Positions 18,943 to 27,815 of a stretch of DNA of 64,000 nt are shown here, piece after piece. The notes under the pieces were generated by a model that was not told the DNA's origin, searched no databases, and worked only from the letters and a program-made list of their open reading frames with translations. How positions within the stretch are numbered: position 1 is the stretch's first letter; each line of letters opens with the position of its first letter. The stretch is from Pseudomonadales bacterium (GTDB taxonomy: Bacteria > Pseudomonadota > Gammaproteobacteria > Pseudomonadales > Ketobacteraceae): assembly GCA_020062665.1 (NCBI GenBank), contig JAGUVW010000001.1, positions 38,793 through 102,792 of the forward strand. Reading direction: 5' to 3'. Made by a program: the position numbers and the translations under genes.

Positions 18943-20353
18943 CAGCGCCGCATGTCTTGCAGGAGCAGTCAGCCTGCTGTCCGTATCCTTTCCTGGTTTT
19001 GCTGCAGAATGGTCGGGATGGCTCAATGCCGAAGCCCGCTATTACGGCCAGACCGGCGAGCAGGTCGAAGAGCAAACCTATCCCTCAGCCGCCGCCCAAC
19101 TTGAATTTGCGCACAGCCTCAGTGAGCGGGATCAGTTCACCGCAGCCCTGTTCGTGCGTGGCGACAGCGTCGACGACGAGCGCAATTATGCCGACGTGCG
19201 CGAATTTCTCTGGCTGCACGACGCCGAAGCCTACCAGTTGCGGGCCGGTGTCGGTCAGATCAGCTGGGGTGTCAACGAACTGTTCAAGATCACTGATCTG
19301 ATCAACCAGAAGGATAGGGCGGAGTTGCCGTTTCAGCGCAAACTCGGCCAGCCTCTCATGTCGCTGTCCTTTTACTGGGGCGAGGATCTGATCGAACTGT
19401 ATTCCCTCTACGACGTCCGCTCTGCCTGGTATCCGGGTGAGGATGGCCGTCTGCGTTATCCCATTCTGGTGAATACCGACGACGAGGAGTACGAACGGGG
19501 TGCGACCGGGCGCTGGGATCTTGCCGGGCGCTGGAAGACCCGGCTGTGGGACATGGACATCGCGCTGTCGCATTTTTACGGCGTTACCCGCGATCCCTAT
19601 TTCATCTTCAACTACGACTTCAACGATCCCTATCTGGTGCCCGTTTACGAGAAGGTGAACCAGTCGTCGCTGGAGTGGCAGTACCTCGTGCGTGATGTGA
19701 TTCTGCGCGCGGAATTTACTTACCAGACCGGCTCGCTGGAACAGTTCGAATCGGTGGCGGGCGGATTTGAGTACACCTTCGGCTCGGTGTTCGAAAGCGA
19801 TTACGACCTGACCTGGTACGTCGAAGGTATCTGGGACAGCCGCGAGCATATATACGGCACGCTGTTCGACCGGGACGTGGGCGTGGCGGCGCGACTGGCA
19901 TTCAACGACGAGCGTGACAGTAACCTGGTGCTTGGTGTGGTCGCCGACACCCGCTATGACGAGGCTTTTGCCACCCTGTTCTGGAGCAATACCTTCGGCG
20001 AGTCCTGGACGTTCAACGTGGCAGGTCAGTATTTTCACGCCAATGATGAGCGTTATGACCCCCGGGATTTCATTCCCTTCTTTGAACAGCTGGTGCTGGA
20101 AAATCCGGCTTCACCCCAGTCTATCGAACGGCTGCTGGATCTGGTGGGTGATGTTACTATCAGCAAGAAGCAGTTCGAGCGCATTGAGCAATTCATTCGT
20201 GACTTGCAGCAACCGGACTACTGGGCTGGCATCAACACGGATACGGTGCCTCAAACGCTGTTCGACTTGCTACGAATTTCGGACAATAGCCAGAAAATGA
20301 ATCTGATTGAAAGGGATAGCTATATTCAGATGGATGTTTACTATCACTTTTGA
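18911..20353 (+). CDS. Outer-membrane beta-barrel protein (DUF1302/porin-like)
   Basis: 480 residues from the ATG at 18911, chosen because a basic segment, a hydrophobic stretch and a cleavage-like site (PGFAAEW) follow directly; an in-frame ATG at 18878 would add 11 polar residues. The mature part alternates aromatic and polar residues in strand-like blocks and ends in YYHF, the terminal-Phe pattern recognised by the BAM machinery. The content resembles DUF1302-type or alginate-export-like barrels that often sit with LolA-like proteins. It is co-transcribed with the synthases and the LolA-like gene 12 bases downstream, so a role in placing a lipid product in or through the outer membrane is inferred. 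Barrel class is strong; cargo is unknown. Confidence 0.8.
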   Translation: MKSTQWKRPASSAACLAGAVSLLSVSFPGFAAEWSGWLNAEARYYGQTGEQVEEQTYPSAAAQLEFAHSLSERDQFTAALFVRGDSVDDERNYADVREFLWLHDAEAYQLRAGVGQISWGVNELFKITDLINQKDRAELPFQRKLGQPLMSLSFYWGEDLIELYSLYDVRSAWYPGEDGRLRYPILVNTDDEEYERGATGRWDLAGRWKTRLWDMDIALSHFYGVTRDPYFIFNYDFNDPYLVPVYEKVNQSSLEWQYLVRDVILRAEFTYQTGSLEQFESVAGGFEYTFGSVFESDYDLTWYVEGIWDSREHIYGTLFDRDVGVAARLAFNDERDSNLVLGVVADTRYDEAFATLFWSNTFGESWTFNVAGQYFHANDERYDPRDFIPFFEQLVLENPASPQSIERLLDLVGDVTISKKQFERIEQFIRDLQQPDYWAGINTDTVPQTLFDLLRISDNSQKMNLIERDSYIQMDVYYHF

Positions 20354-20365
20354 AGCGGAGTCCGT

Positions 20366-21142
20366 ATGTGGAAGAAAATCGCAACTGTGCTGGGATTGGT
20401 GTGTGCATTCTCGGCGGGTGCGGAAACATTGAGTGGCCGTGACATCATTGATCGGGCGCGGCAGAACAGCAGTGGCTTCCAGGACATGAGCCATCGCGTG
20501 CGCATGGTGCTGATCGATGAAAACGGCGACAAATCCGAGCGCGAGATGCTGCTGAAGGCGCGAGTCGGCAGCAACGGGGAGTCCAATAGCCTGTCGATCT
20601 TTACCGCGCCGCAACGGGAAAAGGGTATTGCACTGCTGACCAACGCCAGCAAAGGTGAAAGTGACGAGCAGTGGCTGTATCTGCCCTCCACCAAACGGCT
20701 GAAGCGCATTACCGGATCCAGTCGCACGTCTTCTTTCCGGGGCAGTGAATTCACTTTCGAGGATCTGTCGGATCAGAACCCTGACAGCTACCGTTTCGAG
20801 CGGGTGGGGGAAGAAGCCTGTGGTGAGTTGCAGTGTTATGTGGTGGATCGTTTTCCTGGTCCGGGGCTCGAATCCAGCTACAGCAAAACCCGGCTCTGGA
20901 TCGACACCACACACTTTCGGCCCTTCAAGGCGGACTTCTTCGACGGCGCGGGCAAACCCTTCAAATCCATGCAGGCGTACGACTATCGACAGTTCGACAG
21001 CCGCTTCTGGAATCCAGCGCGGATTGTGATGACCAATCTGCAAACCGGCAAGGCTACAGAGCTGGTCTCACTGGAACTGAAGATGAATACCGGCCTGAAA
21101 GAAAGCGAATTCACCGAGCTGGCCATTCGCTCCTGGCGCTGA
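20366..21142 (+). CDS. LolA-like outer-membrane lipoprotein-sorting protein
   Basis: 258 residues with a signal peptide (cleavage near SAGAET) and an AGCGGAG-type ribosome site. The mature domain resembles the LolA-like family (outer membrane lipoprotein-sorting protein, PF17131 type): early SGRDIIDRAR segment, EREMLLKAR and QREKGIALL strands, DEQWLYLPSTKRLKRI, then SSFRGSEFTFEDL and TRLWIDTTHFRPFKADFFD. This fold is a half-open barrel that binds acyl chains in the periplasm. Such proteins occur next to lipid exporters and outer-membrane barrels; in this operon it probably ferries the polyketide lipid, or a lipid-modified partner, across the periplasm. It is the last gene of the block and faces the AraC-type gene across 5 bases. 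Confidence 0.85.
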   Translation: MWKKIATVLGLVCAFSAGAETLSGRDIIDRARQNSSGFQDMSHRVRMVLIDENGDKSEREMLLKARVGSNGESNSLSIFTAPQREKGIALLTNASKGESDEQWLYLPSTKRLKRITGSSRTSSFRGSEFTFEDLSDQNPDSYRFERVGEEACGELQCYVVDRFPGPGLESSYSKTRLWIDTTHFRPFKADFFDGAGKPFKSMQAYDYRQFDSRFWNPARIVMTNLQTGKATELVSLELKMNTGLKESEFTELAIRSWR

Positions 21143-21157
21143 ATGCGTCAGGAGCGA
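21127..21157. terminator. Hairpin across convergent stop codons
   Basis: A 9-base inverted repeat, TCGCTCCTG and CAGGAGCGA, with a 13-base loop spans the stops of the LolA-like gene (+) and the AraC-type gene (-). There is no clean T-run on either side, so it is a weak or Rho-assisted end, or an mRNA-stabilising hairpin. Confidence 0.4.
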
Positions 21158-22227
21158 GCGCCCTCGCTTTCATGCAGATGCTCATCGACACCATCATCCA
21201 CAAAGGTGCGATAGCCATCCAGTGCGTGCTTCTTCTTGAATTCCCGGGGTGATTCCCCGGTCCACTTCTTGAATGCCTTGCTGAATGCCGACGAATCACA
21301 GAATCCCAGCATCAAGGCGATCTCGGTGATGCACTTGTCGCTTTTGGTGAGGTAGTTGATGGCAAATTCGCGTCGCAACAGATCCAGCTCGTTCTGGAAG
21401 TTGGTGCCCAGATTATTGAGCTGGCGCCGCAAGGTGCGCCCACTCATTCCCAGTTTGCGGGCCGCAGTTTCCAGCGAAGGAAATGCACCCACGCTCTGGA
21501 TCAGCACCAGACGCAGTTTTTTGGGCAGATAGTTCAGGTTGATGTTGGGCAGCGACTTCAGGAAGTCCTGTTCCGCCATGCGCGCAATTCCCTTGTTGGC
21601 CAGCAGCAATTCCCGTTGCGCGAGCTGTTTGGATACGACAAATTCGTAGTGATCCGCATTGAAACGCAATTTGCAATTGAAGTAACGCTGGTAGATGTTC
21701 AGGTAGCTGGGCTCGGGATGCTTGAACGCAATGTACTCCGGCTCGTATTCGTCGCCCAGCAGAAAATGCAGAATATTGTAGAAGTTCACCACGATGGACT
21801 CGACGAAAAAGTGCGACACCGGCGCCAGTGACAGACATTCGATAATCCGCAGTCCAACCGTGTTGCTGGTTTCAAAGTATTCCATGGCCATAGGCGGGAA
21901 TGCCTTTTCGCACAACCGGCTGGCGGCGTGCAGACATTCCGCGTAAGTGGGTTGTGCCATGGCGGAAACCCCCGCCATGCCATGCACCGTCAATCGCATC
22001 TGCTTGCCCATCGCCAAGCCCAGATATGGCATCTTGAACAAGTCATAACAGGCAACCAGCATGCGGGTGGTCTGGTTGATTGAAAGCGGATGGGGATCAC
22101 GCCTGAACTGCTGGAAATCGATGCCGATGCGGGAAGAAATTTCGTTCGGATTGAATCCAAGGCGCTCAAGACATTCCGAGTAGCCGAGGATGTATTCCGG
22201 GAGGATAAGAGGCGTATCGCGGTCCAT
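21148..22227 (-). CDS. AraC-family transcriptional regulator
   Basis: 359 residues. The N-terminal two thirds resemble the Arabinose_bd domain (PF12625) found in OruR/ArgR-like and lipid-responsive regulators. The C-terminal HTH_18 domain includes LGMSGRTLRRQL and ITEIALMLGFCDSSAFSKAFKKW, then TGESPREF, the classic second helix-turn-helix. The ATG at 22227 is preferred: a TTG further upstream would lie beyond the likely -10 element at 22271-22276. No strong Shine-Dalgarno is seen before it. It is convergent with the polyketide operon and divergent from the lipase gene, so either could be its target; lipase control is the simpler guess because they share the upstream region. Confidence 0.88.
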   Translation of the reverse strand: MDRDTPLILPEYILGYSECLERLGFNPNEISSRIGIDFQQFRRDPHPLSINQTTRMLVACYDLFKMPYLGLAMGKQMRLTVHGMAGVSAMAQPTYAECLHAASRLCEKAFPPMAMEYFETSNTVGLRIIECLSLAPVSHFFVESIVVNFYNILHFLLGDEYEPEYIAFKHPEPSYLNIYQRYFNCKLRFNADHYEFVVSKQLAQRELLLANKGIARMAEQDFLKSLPNINLNYLPKKLRLVLIQSVGAFPSLETAARKLGMSGRTLRRQLNNLGTNFQNELDLLRREFAINYLTKSDKCITEIALMLGFCDSSAFSKAFKKWTGESPREFKKKHALDGYRTFVDDGVDEHLHESEGARS

Positions 22228-22643
22228 AGAAGAAGCCCATTTTATTATTGTTTTGGGTTGTTCTGGCTCGATTATAGAGCGCGTTCGCAATATGTCGAAA
22301 CATTTAATGCGTTATTGCTTTGTCAGTCACTGTAAATATCCGGTAACCGGCGCGCGGGCATTGCAGGATTTGCCCTGTTAGGTATATCAGTTTGCTGGTG
22401 AATCTGAGGCTTCCACCGGTTGGCTTTGTGTGCTTCCTGTCTGCGTTTGTCATGCAGTCGTGAACGATATGCTGTTTCGAGTCGCATTTTTGTAATTGGC
22501 CCAAATGAGCACAATGCTGGCCAGCGGGTACAAGCGCGGTAGTTTGTCCCATCCTTACACTGTGTATCGTTGTTTCGTGCGTTTGGCGAAGCCACTCAAT
22601 AAAAACAAGTCAAACACTATAACGATCACAAAGGTAAGTTCTT
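22228..22643. other. Regulatory intergenic region between AraC-type gene and lipase gene
   Basis: 416 bases without a credible gene. It holds the AraC-type gene promoter, a short palindrome CCGGTAACCGG (22340-22350), and near the lipase start an A-rich stretch with AAAGG (22631-22635) as ribosome site. Base composition is more AT-rich than the neighbouring genes, as expected for a control region. No convincing lipase promoter could be fixed by eye. Confidence 0.6.
22271..22299 (-). promoter_or_regulatory. Sigma-70-like promoter for the AraC-type gene
   Basis: On the minus strand a perfect TATAAT (22276-22271) lies 17 bases after TTCGAC (22299-22294). Transcription would start about 35 to 40 bases before the chosen ATG, which supports that start. 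Confidence 0.5.
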
Positions 22644-23684
22644 ATGAAAAAGCGCAACTTTCTCTACGCTTTGGTGTTTGCGATGGCCGCGGTGGTGTTC
22701 TCTCCGCTGGCAAACGCCAACCCTTTGTCTCTGCTCATAAAAGATTACTCCAAAACAAAATACCCCATCGTCATGGTTCACGGCGCTTTTGGCTTTGATA
22801 GCATCCTGGGTGTCATCGACTACTGGTATTTCATCACCAGCAACATGCGTTTGCGTGGTGCGCAGGTGTATGTGGTGAACATGAGTTCCGCCGCTCTGCA
22901 CGAAAAGCGTGGCGAGGAACTGCGGGATGATATCCGCCAGATTCTGGCCATCAGCGGCGCGCAGAAGGTCAACCTGATCGCCCACAGCCAGGGTGCAACT
23001 GCATCCCGTTATGTGGCCGCACTGGAGCCTCAGTGGATTGCGTCTGTCAGCTGCGCCCACTGTATGAACGAAGGCACCCAGTTCGCCGATGGCTTCACTG
23101 ATTTCCTGAATGCGTTGGGAATCGGTGCTCCGATTGTGGATGGCGCCGTTACCCTGCTGCTGGAATTGCTGGAACTGATTTCTGGCCCTGGCTCTGATGG
23201 CGGCTACAACAGCGAGCTGAACGTCGACCAGTCCATGCTGGCGCTGGCTGCTGCATCCAAGCATGATCCTTCCTACACCACCTTCAATGCCCAATATCCT
23301 GCTGCCATGCCGGCCTACAAGTGCTGGAACAATGACAACGGCCGCAGTGGCCCTGGCGCAACCCTGGCTCAGGCCAGTGGCGCTTCGGTTGCCAACGGCA
23401 TTCGCTGGTATTCCTGGGGCGGTGAAACCCCCATCACCAACTTAATCGATCCGTTCGACCTGATCGTGATCCCGCTGGCCCGCGAGTTCACAGGCTCCGC
23501 TCCCCTCAAGTGGGACGGACTGGTGCCTTCCTGCGGTATGGCACTGGGTGAAGCGCTGCGCCTGAACTACAAAGCCAACCACTTCGACGCGATCAACCAT
23601 GCTCTGGCCATCACGGCGTTTGGCATGAACATCCCTTCCATCTACTACAACCATGCCAACCGACTGAAGAAGGCCGGTCTGTAA
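22644..23684 (+). CDS. lipA: Secreted triacylglycerol lipase (family I, foldase-dependent)
   Basis: 346 residues with a signal peptide ending near PLANANP, suited to Sec export followed by type II secretion. The mature protein opens with YPIVMVHGAFGF, the oxyanion-hole HG motif. The nucleophile motif is AHSQGA in NLIAHSQGATASRYVA, where the usual first Gly is Ala. The acid residue is in KWDGLVPSCGM and the catalytic His in NHFDAINH, matching the order of Pseudomonas/Burkholderia/Vibrio family I lipases. The steric foldase gene follows after 84 bases, confirming the type. It hydrolyses long-chain triacylglycerols outside the cell, feeding fatty acids to the same metabolism that the downstream wax-ester synthase stores. 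Confidence 0.93.
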   Translation: MKKRNFLYALVFAMAAVVFSPLANANPLSLLIKDYSKTKYPIVMVHGAFGFDSILGVIDYWYFITSNMRLRGAQVYVVNMSSAALHEKRGEELRDDIRQILAISGAQKVNLIAHSQGATASRYVAALEPQWIASVSCAHCMNEGTQFADGFTDFLNALGIGAPIVDGAVTLLLELLELISGPGSDGGYNSELNVDQSMLALAAASKHDPSYTTFNAQYPAAMPAYKCWNNDNGRSGPGATLAQASGASVANGIRWYSWGGETPITNLIDPFDLIVIPLAREFTGSAPLKWDGLVPSCGMALGEALRLNYKANHFDAINHALAITAFGMNIPSIYYNHANRLKKAGL

Positions 23685-23717
23685 TCCTGCAGCGCCTTAA
23701 TATTCAGTAGAAAACGT

Positions 23718-23740
23718 GGACACATCCTCAGGATGTGTCC
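23718..23740 (+). other. Intergenic stem-loop between lipase and foldase genes
   Basis: A perfect 10-base inverted repeat, GGACACATCC and GGATGTGTCC, with a 3-base loop. No T-run follows, so it is not a strong terminator. It may protect the lipase mRNA end or lower foldase output relative to lipase. Confidence 0.6.
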
Positions 23741-23768
23741 ATTGCTGTTTCATAAGAGGTGTAAGCCC

Positions 23769-24854
23769 ATGAATAAAAAACTCATTGTAATTTCCTTCGC
23801 CGCGGCCGGACTGATCTGGGCCGGGTTTGAACTGATCCAGGGAAGCGATCCAGGTGATCAGCAGCAGGCAGCTGCTGAACAGGTCGGCACTGCAACCAAC
23901 ATTGCGCCTGAAGCGATGGTGCGGCCAGCCGATGTGGTGAAGCGCACAGCAAAACCGACACAGGAACAACTGCGCGCCGGCTATGAAAAATTCATGGCGA
24001 ACCGCCCGCCCTATCTGGCGAATATCGATCTGCCCGGACGCTACGCCGTGGACGAGAACGGCAATCTGATCATGGATGCGGGCGTCAAGGAAATGCTGGA
24101 TTTCTTCATGCTGGCCATCGGTGATCTGTCGTTCGAACAGATTCACGATCTGATCGCTGGCAGCATGATTGCCGCGCTGGAAGAACCTGCGCGCTCCCAG
24201 GCCCTGGCGTTTCTCGACCAGTATTTCACGTACGTTGATGCCTATGACCAATGGCAGCAGTCGTTCGACAAGGACTCAGTGATGGCGAACGATCCTGCCA
24301 GCATGCGCGATCGGCTGACTCAGCTGGAAGATCTGCGCCGCCAGCATCTCGGCGACGAAGCGTACGAAGCATTTTTTGCCGAGCTCGATCAAACCAATTC
24401 CGCTTATCTGGAAGCACAGATCGCCATGCAGCAACCCAACCTGACTGAGGCTGACAAGGAAGCAATTCGCCAGCAGTTGAAGGAAGCGCTGCCGCCGCAG
24501 GTGCGCGAAGCGCAGGAAGCATCCATGGCGCTGGTGACGCTGACAGAAAAAACCAACCAGCTGAAGACGCAGGGCGCTTCGGACGCAGAACTCTACCAGG
24601 CCCGGGTTGAGCTGGTGGGCGAAGAAGCCGCCAAACGACTGGCGCAGGTGGATGAGGAAAAGCGTGTTTGGGCGCAGAAACGGGATCAGTACAAAAGCCT
24701 GATCAGCGCAACGCCCGGACTGGATGGCATGACGGTCGACGAGCGCACCGCCTACGTTGCCGATCTTGCGCAACGGGAGTTGGGGCTGAGTTCCAACGAA
24801 ATCAAACGCATGCAGGCACTGGATCGAATCGAGGCCGCCGAATCCGTGCAATGA
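23769..24854 (+). CDS. lifO: Lipase-specific foldase (lipase chaperone)
   Basis: 361 residues from the ATG at 23769, preceded by AAGAGGTG; an upstream in-frame start at 23733 would place 12 unlikely residues before the membrane anchor. Residues 3-20 form an N-terminal transmembrane helix. A variable Ala/Gln-rich linker follows. The conserved chaperone motif region is at NLIMDAGVKEMLDFFMLAIGD, corresponding to the Rx(F)FDY(F)LSAxGE motif of Lif proteins. The rest is helical with long charged helices that wrap around the lipase. It stays in the inner membrane and folds the periplasmic lipase before secretion. It sits directly behind its client gene, the usual order. Confidence 0.93.
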   Translation: MNKKLIVISFAAAGLIWAGFELIQGSDPGDQQQAAAEQVGTATNIAPEAMVRPADVVKRTAKPTQEQLRAGYEKFMANRPPYLANIDLPGRYAVDENGNLIMDAGVKEMLDFFMLAIGDLSFEQIHDLIAGSMIAALEEPARSQALAFLDQYFTYVDAYDQWQQSFDKDSVMANDPASMRDRLTQLEDLRRQHLGDEAYEAFFAELDQTNSAYLEAQIAMQQPNLTEADKEAIRQQLKEALPPQVREAQEASMALVTLTEKTNQLKTQGASDAELYQARVELVGEEAAKRLAQVDEEKRVWAQKRDQYKSLISATPGLDGMTVDERTAYVADLAQRELGLSSNEIKRMQALDRIEAAESVQ

Positions 24855-24966
24855 CACTTTTTTGCCGATGCAGCCCGCACCGGATTGACTGCTGATCCCG
24901 GACAATCTTTTTACAATCGGATGACAGATAATCTGTGCACCGTTGAAAAATGGATGAGGCTGGGTA

Positions 24967-26388
24967 ATGGAACGTTTATCGGCATTGGACAATCTGTTCT
25001 TGTGGCTGGAACGGCGTCAGCAGCCCCTCCACGTGGCGGGGCTGCAGATCTACCGGTTCCCGGAAGATGCCGGCCCTCAATATGTCAGTGAGTTGGCGGA
25101 GTACCTGCGCCAGTTCACCGCGCCCACGCCGCCGTTCGATCTACGCATGGTGTCCCGCTGGAATGGCAATTTCTGGCAACACGACGACAAATTCGACATC
25201 GATCATCACTTTCGCCATGTGGCGTTGCCCAAGCCTGGCGGGCCGAAGGAATTGGTGAGTTTCATCTCGGCGGAACACAGCAATCTGCTGGATCGCAGTC
25301 GCCCGCTGTGGGAAACCTATTTGATCGAGGCCATGCACGGTCGTCACTTCGCGTTGTACACCAAGATTCATCATTCCCTGGTGGACGGCATTTCCGCCAT
25401 GCGTCTGGGAATGCGCATGCTGAGCCAGGATGCCACGCAGCGCGATATGCCGCCGATCTGGCAGCTGCCGGTGCCGGAGCGGGAACGACGCAGCCATGGC
25501 GAAGGCGGACTGTTGGCGCAAGTGGGCGGTGTCATGCGGCTGGCTGGCACACAGGCCCGTGCGATCCCGGCGGTGGCGTCGGCGCTTTACAAAACCGTTC
25601 AGCATGCCCGCGCCAATCCGGAACTGGCCCATGTGTTCACCGCACCGCAATGCCGGCTCACCCAACCCATTACCGGTTCCCGCCGCTTTGCCGCCCAGTC
25701 GTTTCCGCTGGCGCGTCTGAAGGCTATCGCCACAACCCTCGATGCCACCACCAACGATGTGATTCTGGCCATGTGTGGCGGAGCGCTGCGCACCTACTTG
25801 AAGTTCCACGACGACCTGCCAGAACGGCCGCTGGTGGCCATGGTGCCCATGTCCCTGCGCAAGGATGACAGCGTGGGCGGCAATCAGGTGGCCACCATCC
25901 TTGCAAATCTGGGAACCCATATCGAAGACCCGCTGCAGCGCTTCGAGGTAATCCGCCAATCGGTGCTGGAAGGCAAGAACCGCTTCGCCACCATGACGCC
26001 AGAACAGATCATCGACTACACCGCGCTGACCCTGGCGCCCACCGGATTTGCCATCCTCACCGGCATGATGCCCCAGTGGCAGGCGTTCAACGTGGTGATT
26101 TCCAACGTGCCTGGGCCCCGCGAAACCAGCTTCTGGAATGGCGCCCAGCTGGAACACAACTTCCCCGTGTCCGCCATCGTCAACCACATGGCGCTCAACA
26201 TCACCCTGATCAGCTATCACGACAAGCTGGAATTTGGCGTGCTGGGCTGCCGGCGCACCTTGCCGAGCCTGCAGCGGCTGCTCAACCACATGGAGCAGGA
26301 GCTGGAGGAACTGGAAGTCGTAGTGGGACTCGCGCCGCCGCCACATCCTGGCGGGAAGCGCAAAGCCAGGGCTGCCATCCCCAACTGA
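24967..26388 (+). CDS. Wax ester synthase / diacylglycerol acyltransferase (WS/DGAT)
   Basis: 473 residues, the family norm. The N-terminus SALDNLFLWLE fits WS/DGAT proteins, and IHHSLVDGISAMRL carries the catalytic HHxxxDG. The C-terminal half has NDVILAMCGGALRTYL and, near 375, VVISNVPGPRE, both typical family motifs. The enzyme joins fatty acyl-CoA to fatty alcohols (wax esters) or diacylglycerol (triacylglycerols) at the inner face of the membrane, forming storage lipid droplets in Acinetobacter, Marinobacter and Alcanivorax. It lies behind the lipase and foldase genes with about 110 bases between, so a separate promoter is possible. Confidence 0.95.
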   Translation: MERLSALDNLFLWLERRQQPLHVAGLQIYRFPEDAGPQYVSELAEYLRQFTAPTPPFDLRMVSRWNGNFWQHDDKFDIDHHFRHVALPKPGGPKELVSFISAEHSNLLDRSRPLWETYLIEAMHGRHFALYTKIHHSLVDGISAMRLGMRMLSQDATQRDMPPIWQLPVPERERRSHGEGGLLAQVGGVMRLAGTQARAIPAVASALYKTVQHARANPELAHVFTAPQCRLTQPITGSRRFAAQSFPLARLKAIATTLDATTNDVILAMCGGALRTYLKFHDDLPERPLVAMVPMSLRKDDSVGGNQVATILANLGTHIEDPLQRFEVIRQSVLEGKNRFATMTPEQIIDYTALTLAPTGFAILTGMMPQWQAFNVVISNVPGPRETSFWNGAQLEHNFPVSAIVNHMALNITLISYHDKLEFGVLGCRRTLPSLQRLLNHMEQELEELEVVVGLAPPPHPGGKRKARAAIPN

Positions 26389-26483
26389 GTGATCGGCTGT
26401 AAACGTGATCAGAAGCGGTATATCCGCAATCGATTAGGCAAAAATTCTCAGAAAATGCGCTGTATCAATTCTGGTGCTTTTAC

Positions 26484-26513
26484 TTGCCTGGGCTGCGTGC
26501 TCCACACTATAGT
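26484..26513 (+). promoter_or_regulatory. Sigma-70-like promoter before hydrolase gene
   Basis: TTGCCT (26484-26489) and TATAGT (26508-26513) are separated by 18 bases. The -10 is inside a 10-base palindrome CACTATAGTG, which may serve as an operator. The start codon is 35 bases downstream. Confidence 0.5.
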
Positions 26514-26547
26514 GAACAAGTGTGCACTAATTGTGGAGAGCATCGTG

Positions 26548-27768
26548 ATGGAAAAGGCAGCCATGTCTTCTAGCGGCGGGGAAGGGTATTCATCGGGTTG
26601 GTCGCCACTGCGTTGGCTGGTGGGGCTTTTAAGCCTGGCCCTGCGCTCCGGCAGCGAGCTGACCCATGTGGTCGGGCAGATGCACCGCACCGTGTCCGAT
26701 TCGCCCCTGCCTTTCACGTTACCGCCCTTTCTCGCGGGGCAACCGGGGGCGGATTCCCCGCCCGACGGCAATGCCATTCCCAAAACCTACCTGTTAATCC
26801 GGCTGCTGCTGGAGCAGGGTGCCGACAAGTTGCATCAACTGGTGGAACATCTGCCATCCCAGGATCATCTGCCCACGCCGCTGCGGCGCGTGCACAGCGG
26901 CATGAACGGCGTGATCGGGGACAAGCTGCAGGAATGGCGGCATCCTTTGGCGCAACCGCTGGAACTGGTGGATCACAGCGGGCGCGGGTTGACGCTGGCT
27001 CAATTGCAGGCGCGCAGTGAGCGCGGCGTATTGCTGTTCGTGCATGGTCTGTGTCTGAGCGAATTCGACTGGCAAACCCCGGCCAATCACCGCTTCGTGC
27101 AACAACTGCAGCAGCAGGGCATGGGCGTGGCGTGGGTGCGTTACAACAGCGGCCTGCCGATCTGGGAAAATGGCAATGCGTTCAGCCGCTATCTGCATGA
27201 ACACTGGCAACAGGACAGCGCGCAATCGCTCACACTCATAGGCCACAGCATGGGTGGCCTGATCATCCGCAGCGCGCTGCACCACGGCGAGCATGTTCAC
27301 AACAGCGACTGGGTGAACGCGATCGAAGGTGCGGCGTATCTGGCCTCCCCTCACAGCGGTGCGCCGCTGGAAAAAATTGGCAACTTCGCCAATTCACTGC
27401 TCGGCGTGTCGCCTTATTCAAAACCGCTGATGGCGCTGGGTAATATTCGCAGTCTGGGCATTCGCAGCTTGCGGCATGGCCATATCGTGGCGCCGGCCGA
27501 CGCGGCGGAAAACCAGCAGCCGTTGCCGTTCAATCCGCGCATCCGTCATCTGCTGCTGGCAGCAAAGATAGGTGACGATCCCGCCAAGCGTTGGCTGGGT
27601 GACGGCCTGGTACCGGTTTCCAGCGCCATGGGCGAAGAGCATTTTCCCGCGTCACATGAGCAGGTCGATCGCGTGGTGCTCGACGACGTGGGCCATATCC
27701 GTCTGCTGGGGGACGAACGCACGTACGACGCGCTGCGGCGCTGGATGAATATCCCGCCATTGCAGTAG
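26548..27768 (+). CDS. Alpha/beta-hydrolase (PGAP1/lipase-like)
   Basis: 406 residues from the ATG at 26548, preceded by GGAGAG; in-frame codons upstream lie before the promoter. The N-terminal 130 residues are a helical region without clear identity. The hydrolase core starts at GVLLFVHGLCLSEFDW (oxyanion HG). The nucleophile is in LIGHSMGGLIIRSA, an acid candidate in LGDGLVPVSSAMG and the histidine in DDVGHIRLL. No signal peptide is evident, so it may act inside the cell, for example in mobilising the lipid made by the neighbouring wax-ester synthase. Substrate is not determined by sequence; phospholipid or acylglycerol esters are likely. Confidence 0.82.
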   Translation: MEKAAMSSSGGEGYSSGWSPLRWLVGLLSLALRSGSELTHVVGQMHRTVSDSPLPFTLPPFLAGQPGADSPPDGNAIPKTYLLIRLLLEQGADKLHQLVEHLPSQDHLPTPLRRVHSGMNGVIGDKLQEWRHPLAQPLELVDHSGRGLTLAQLQARSERGVLLFVHGLCLSEFDWQTPANHRFVQQLQQQGMGVAWVRYNSGLPIWENGNAFSRYLHEHWQQDSAQSLTLIGHSMGGLIIRSALHHGEHVHNSDWVNAIEGAAYLASPHSGAPLEKIGNFANSLLGVSPYSKPLMALGNIRSLGIRSLRHGHIVAPADAAENQQPLPFNPRIRHLLLAAKIGDDPAKRWLGDGLVPVSSAMGEEHFPASHEQVDRVVLDDVGHIRLLGDERTYDALRRWMNIPPLQ

Positions 27769-27815
27769 TAAATGTGCGGTGTGCGCCTTGGCTTCGGTTC
27801 GGGTAGCAGCCGCAC

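Noticed and set aside
22490..22520. Possible sigma-54 site before the lipase gene
   Set aside because: A GG and a GC are present but 9 bases apart instead of 10, and the flanks do not fit; not strong enough to list.
22496..22798. 100-codon frame upstream of the lipase gene
   Set aside because: Overlaps the lipase gene in another frame and lacks a start signal.
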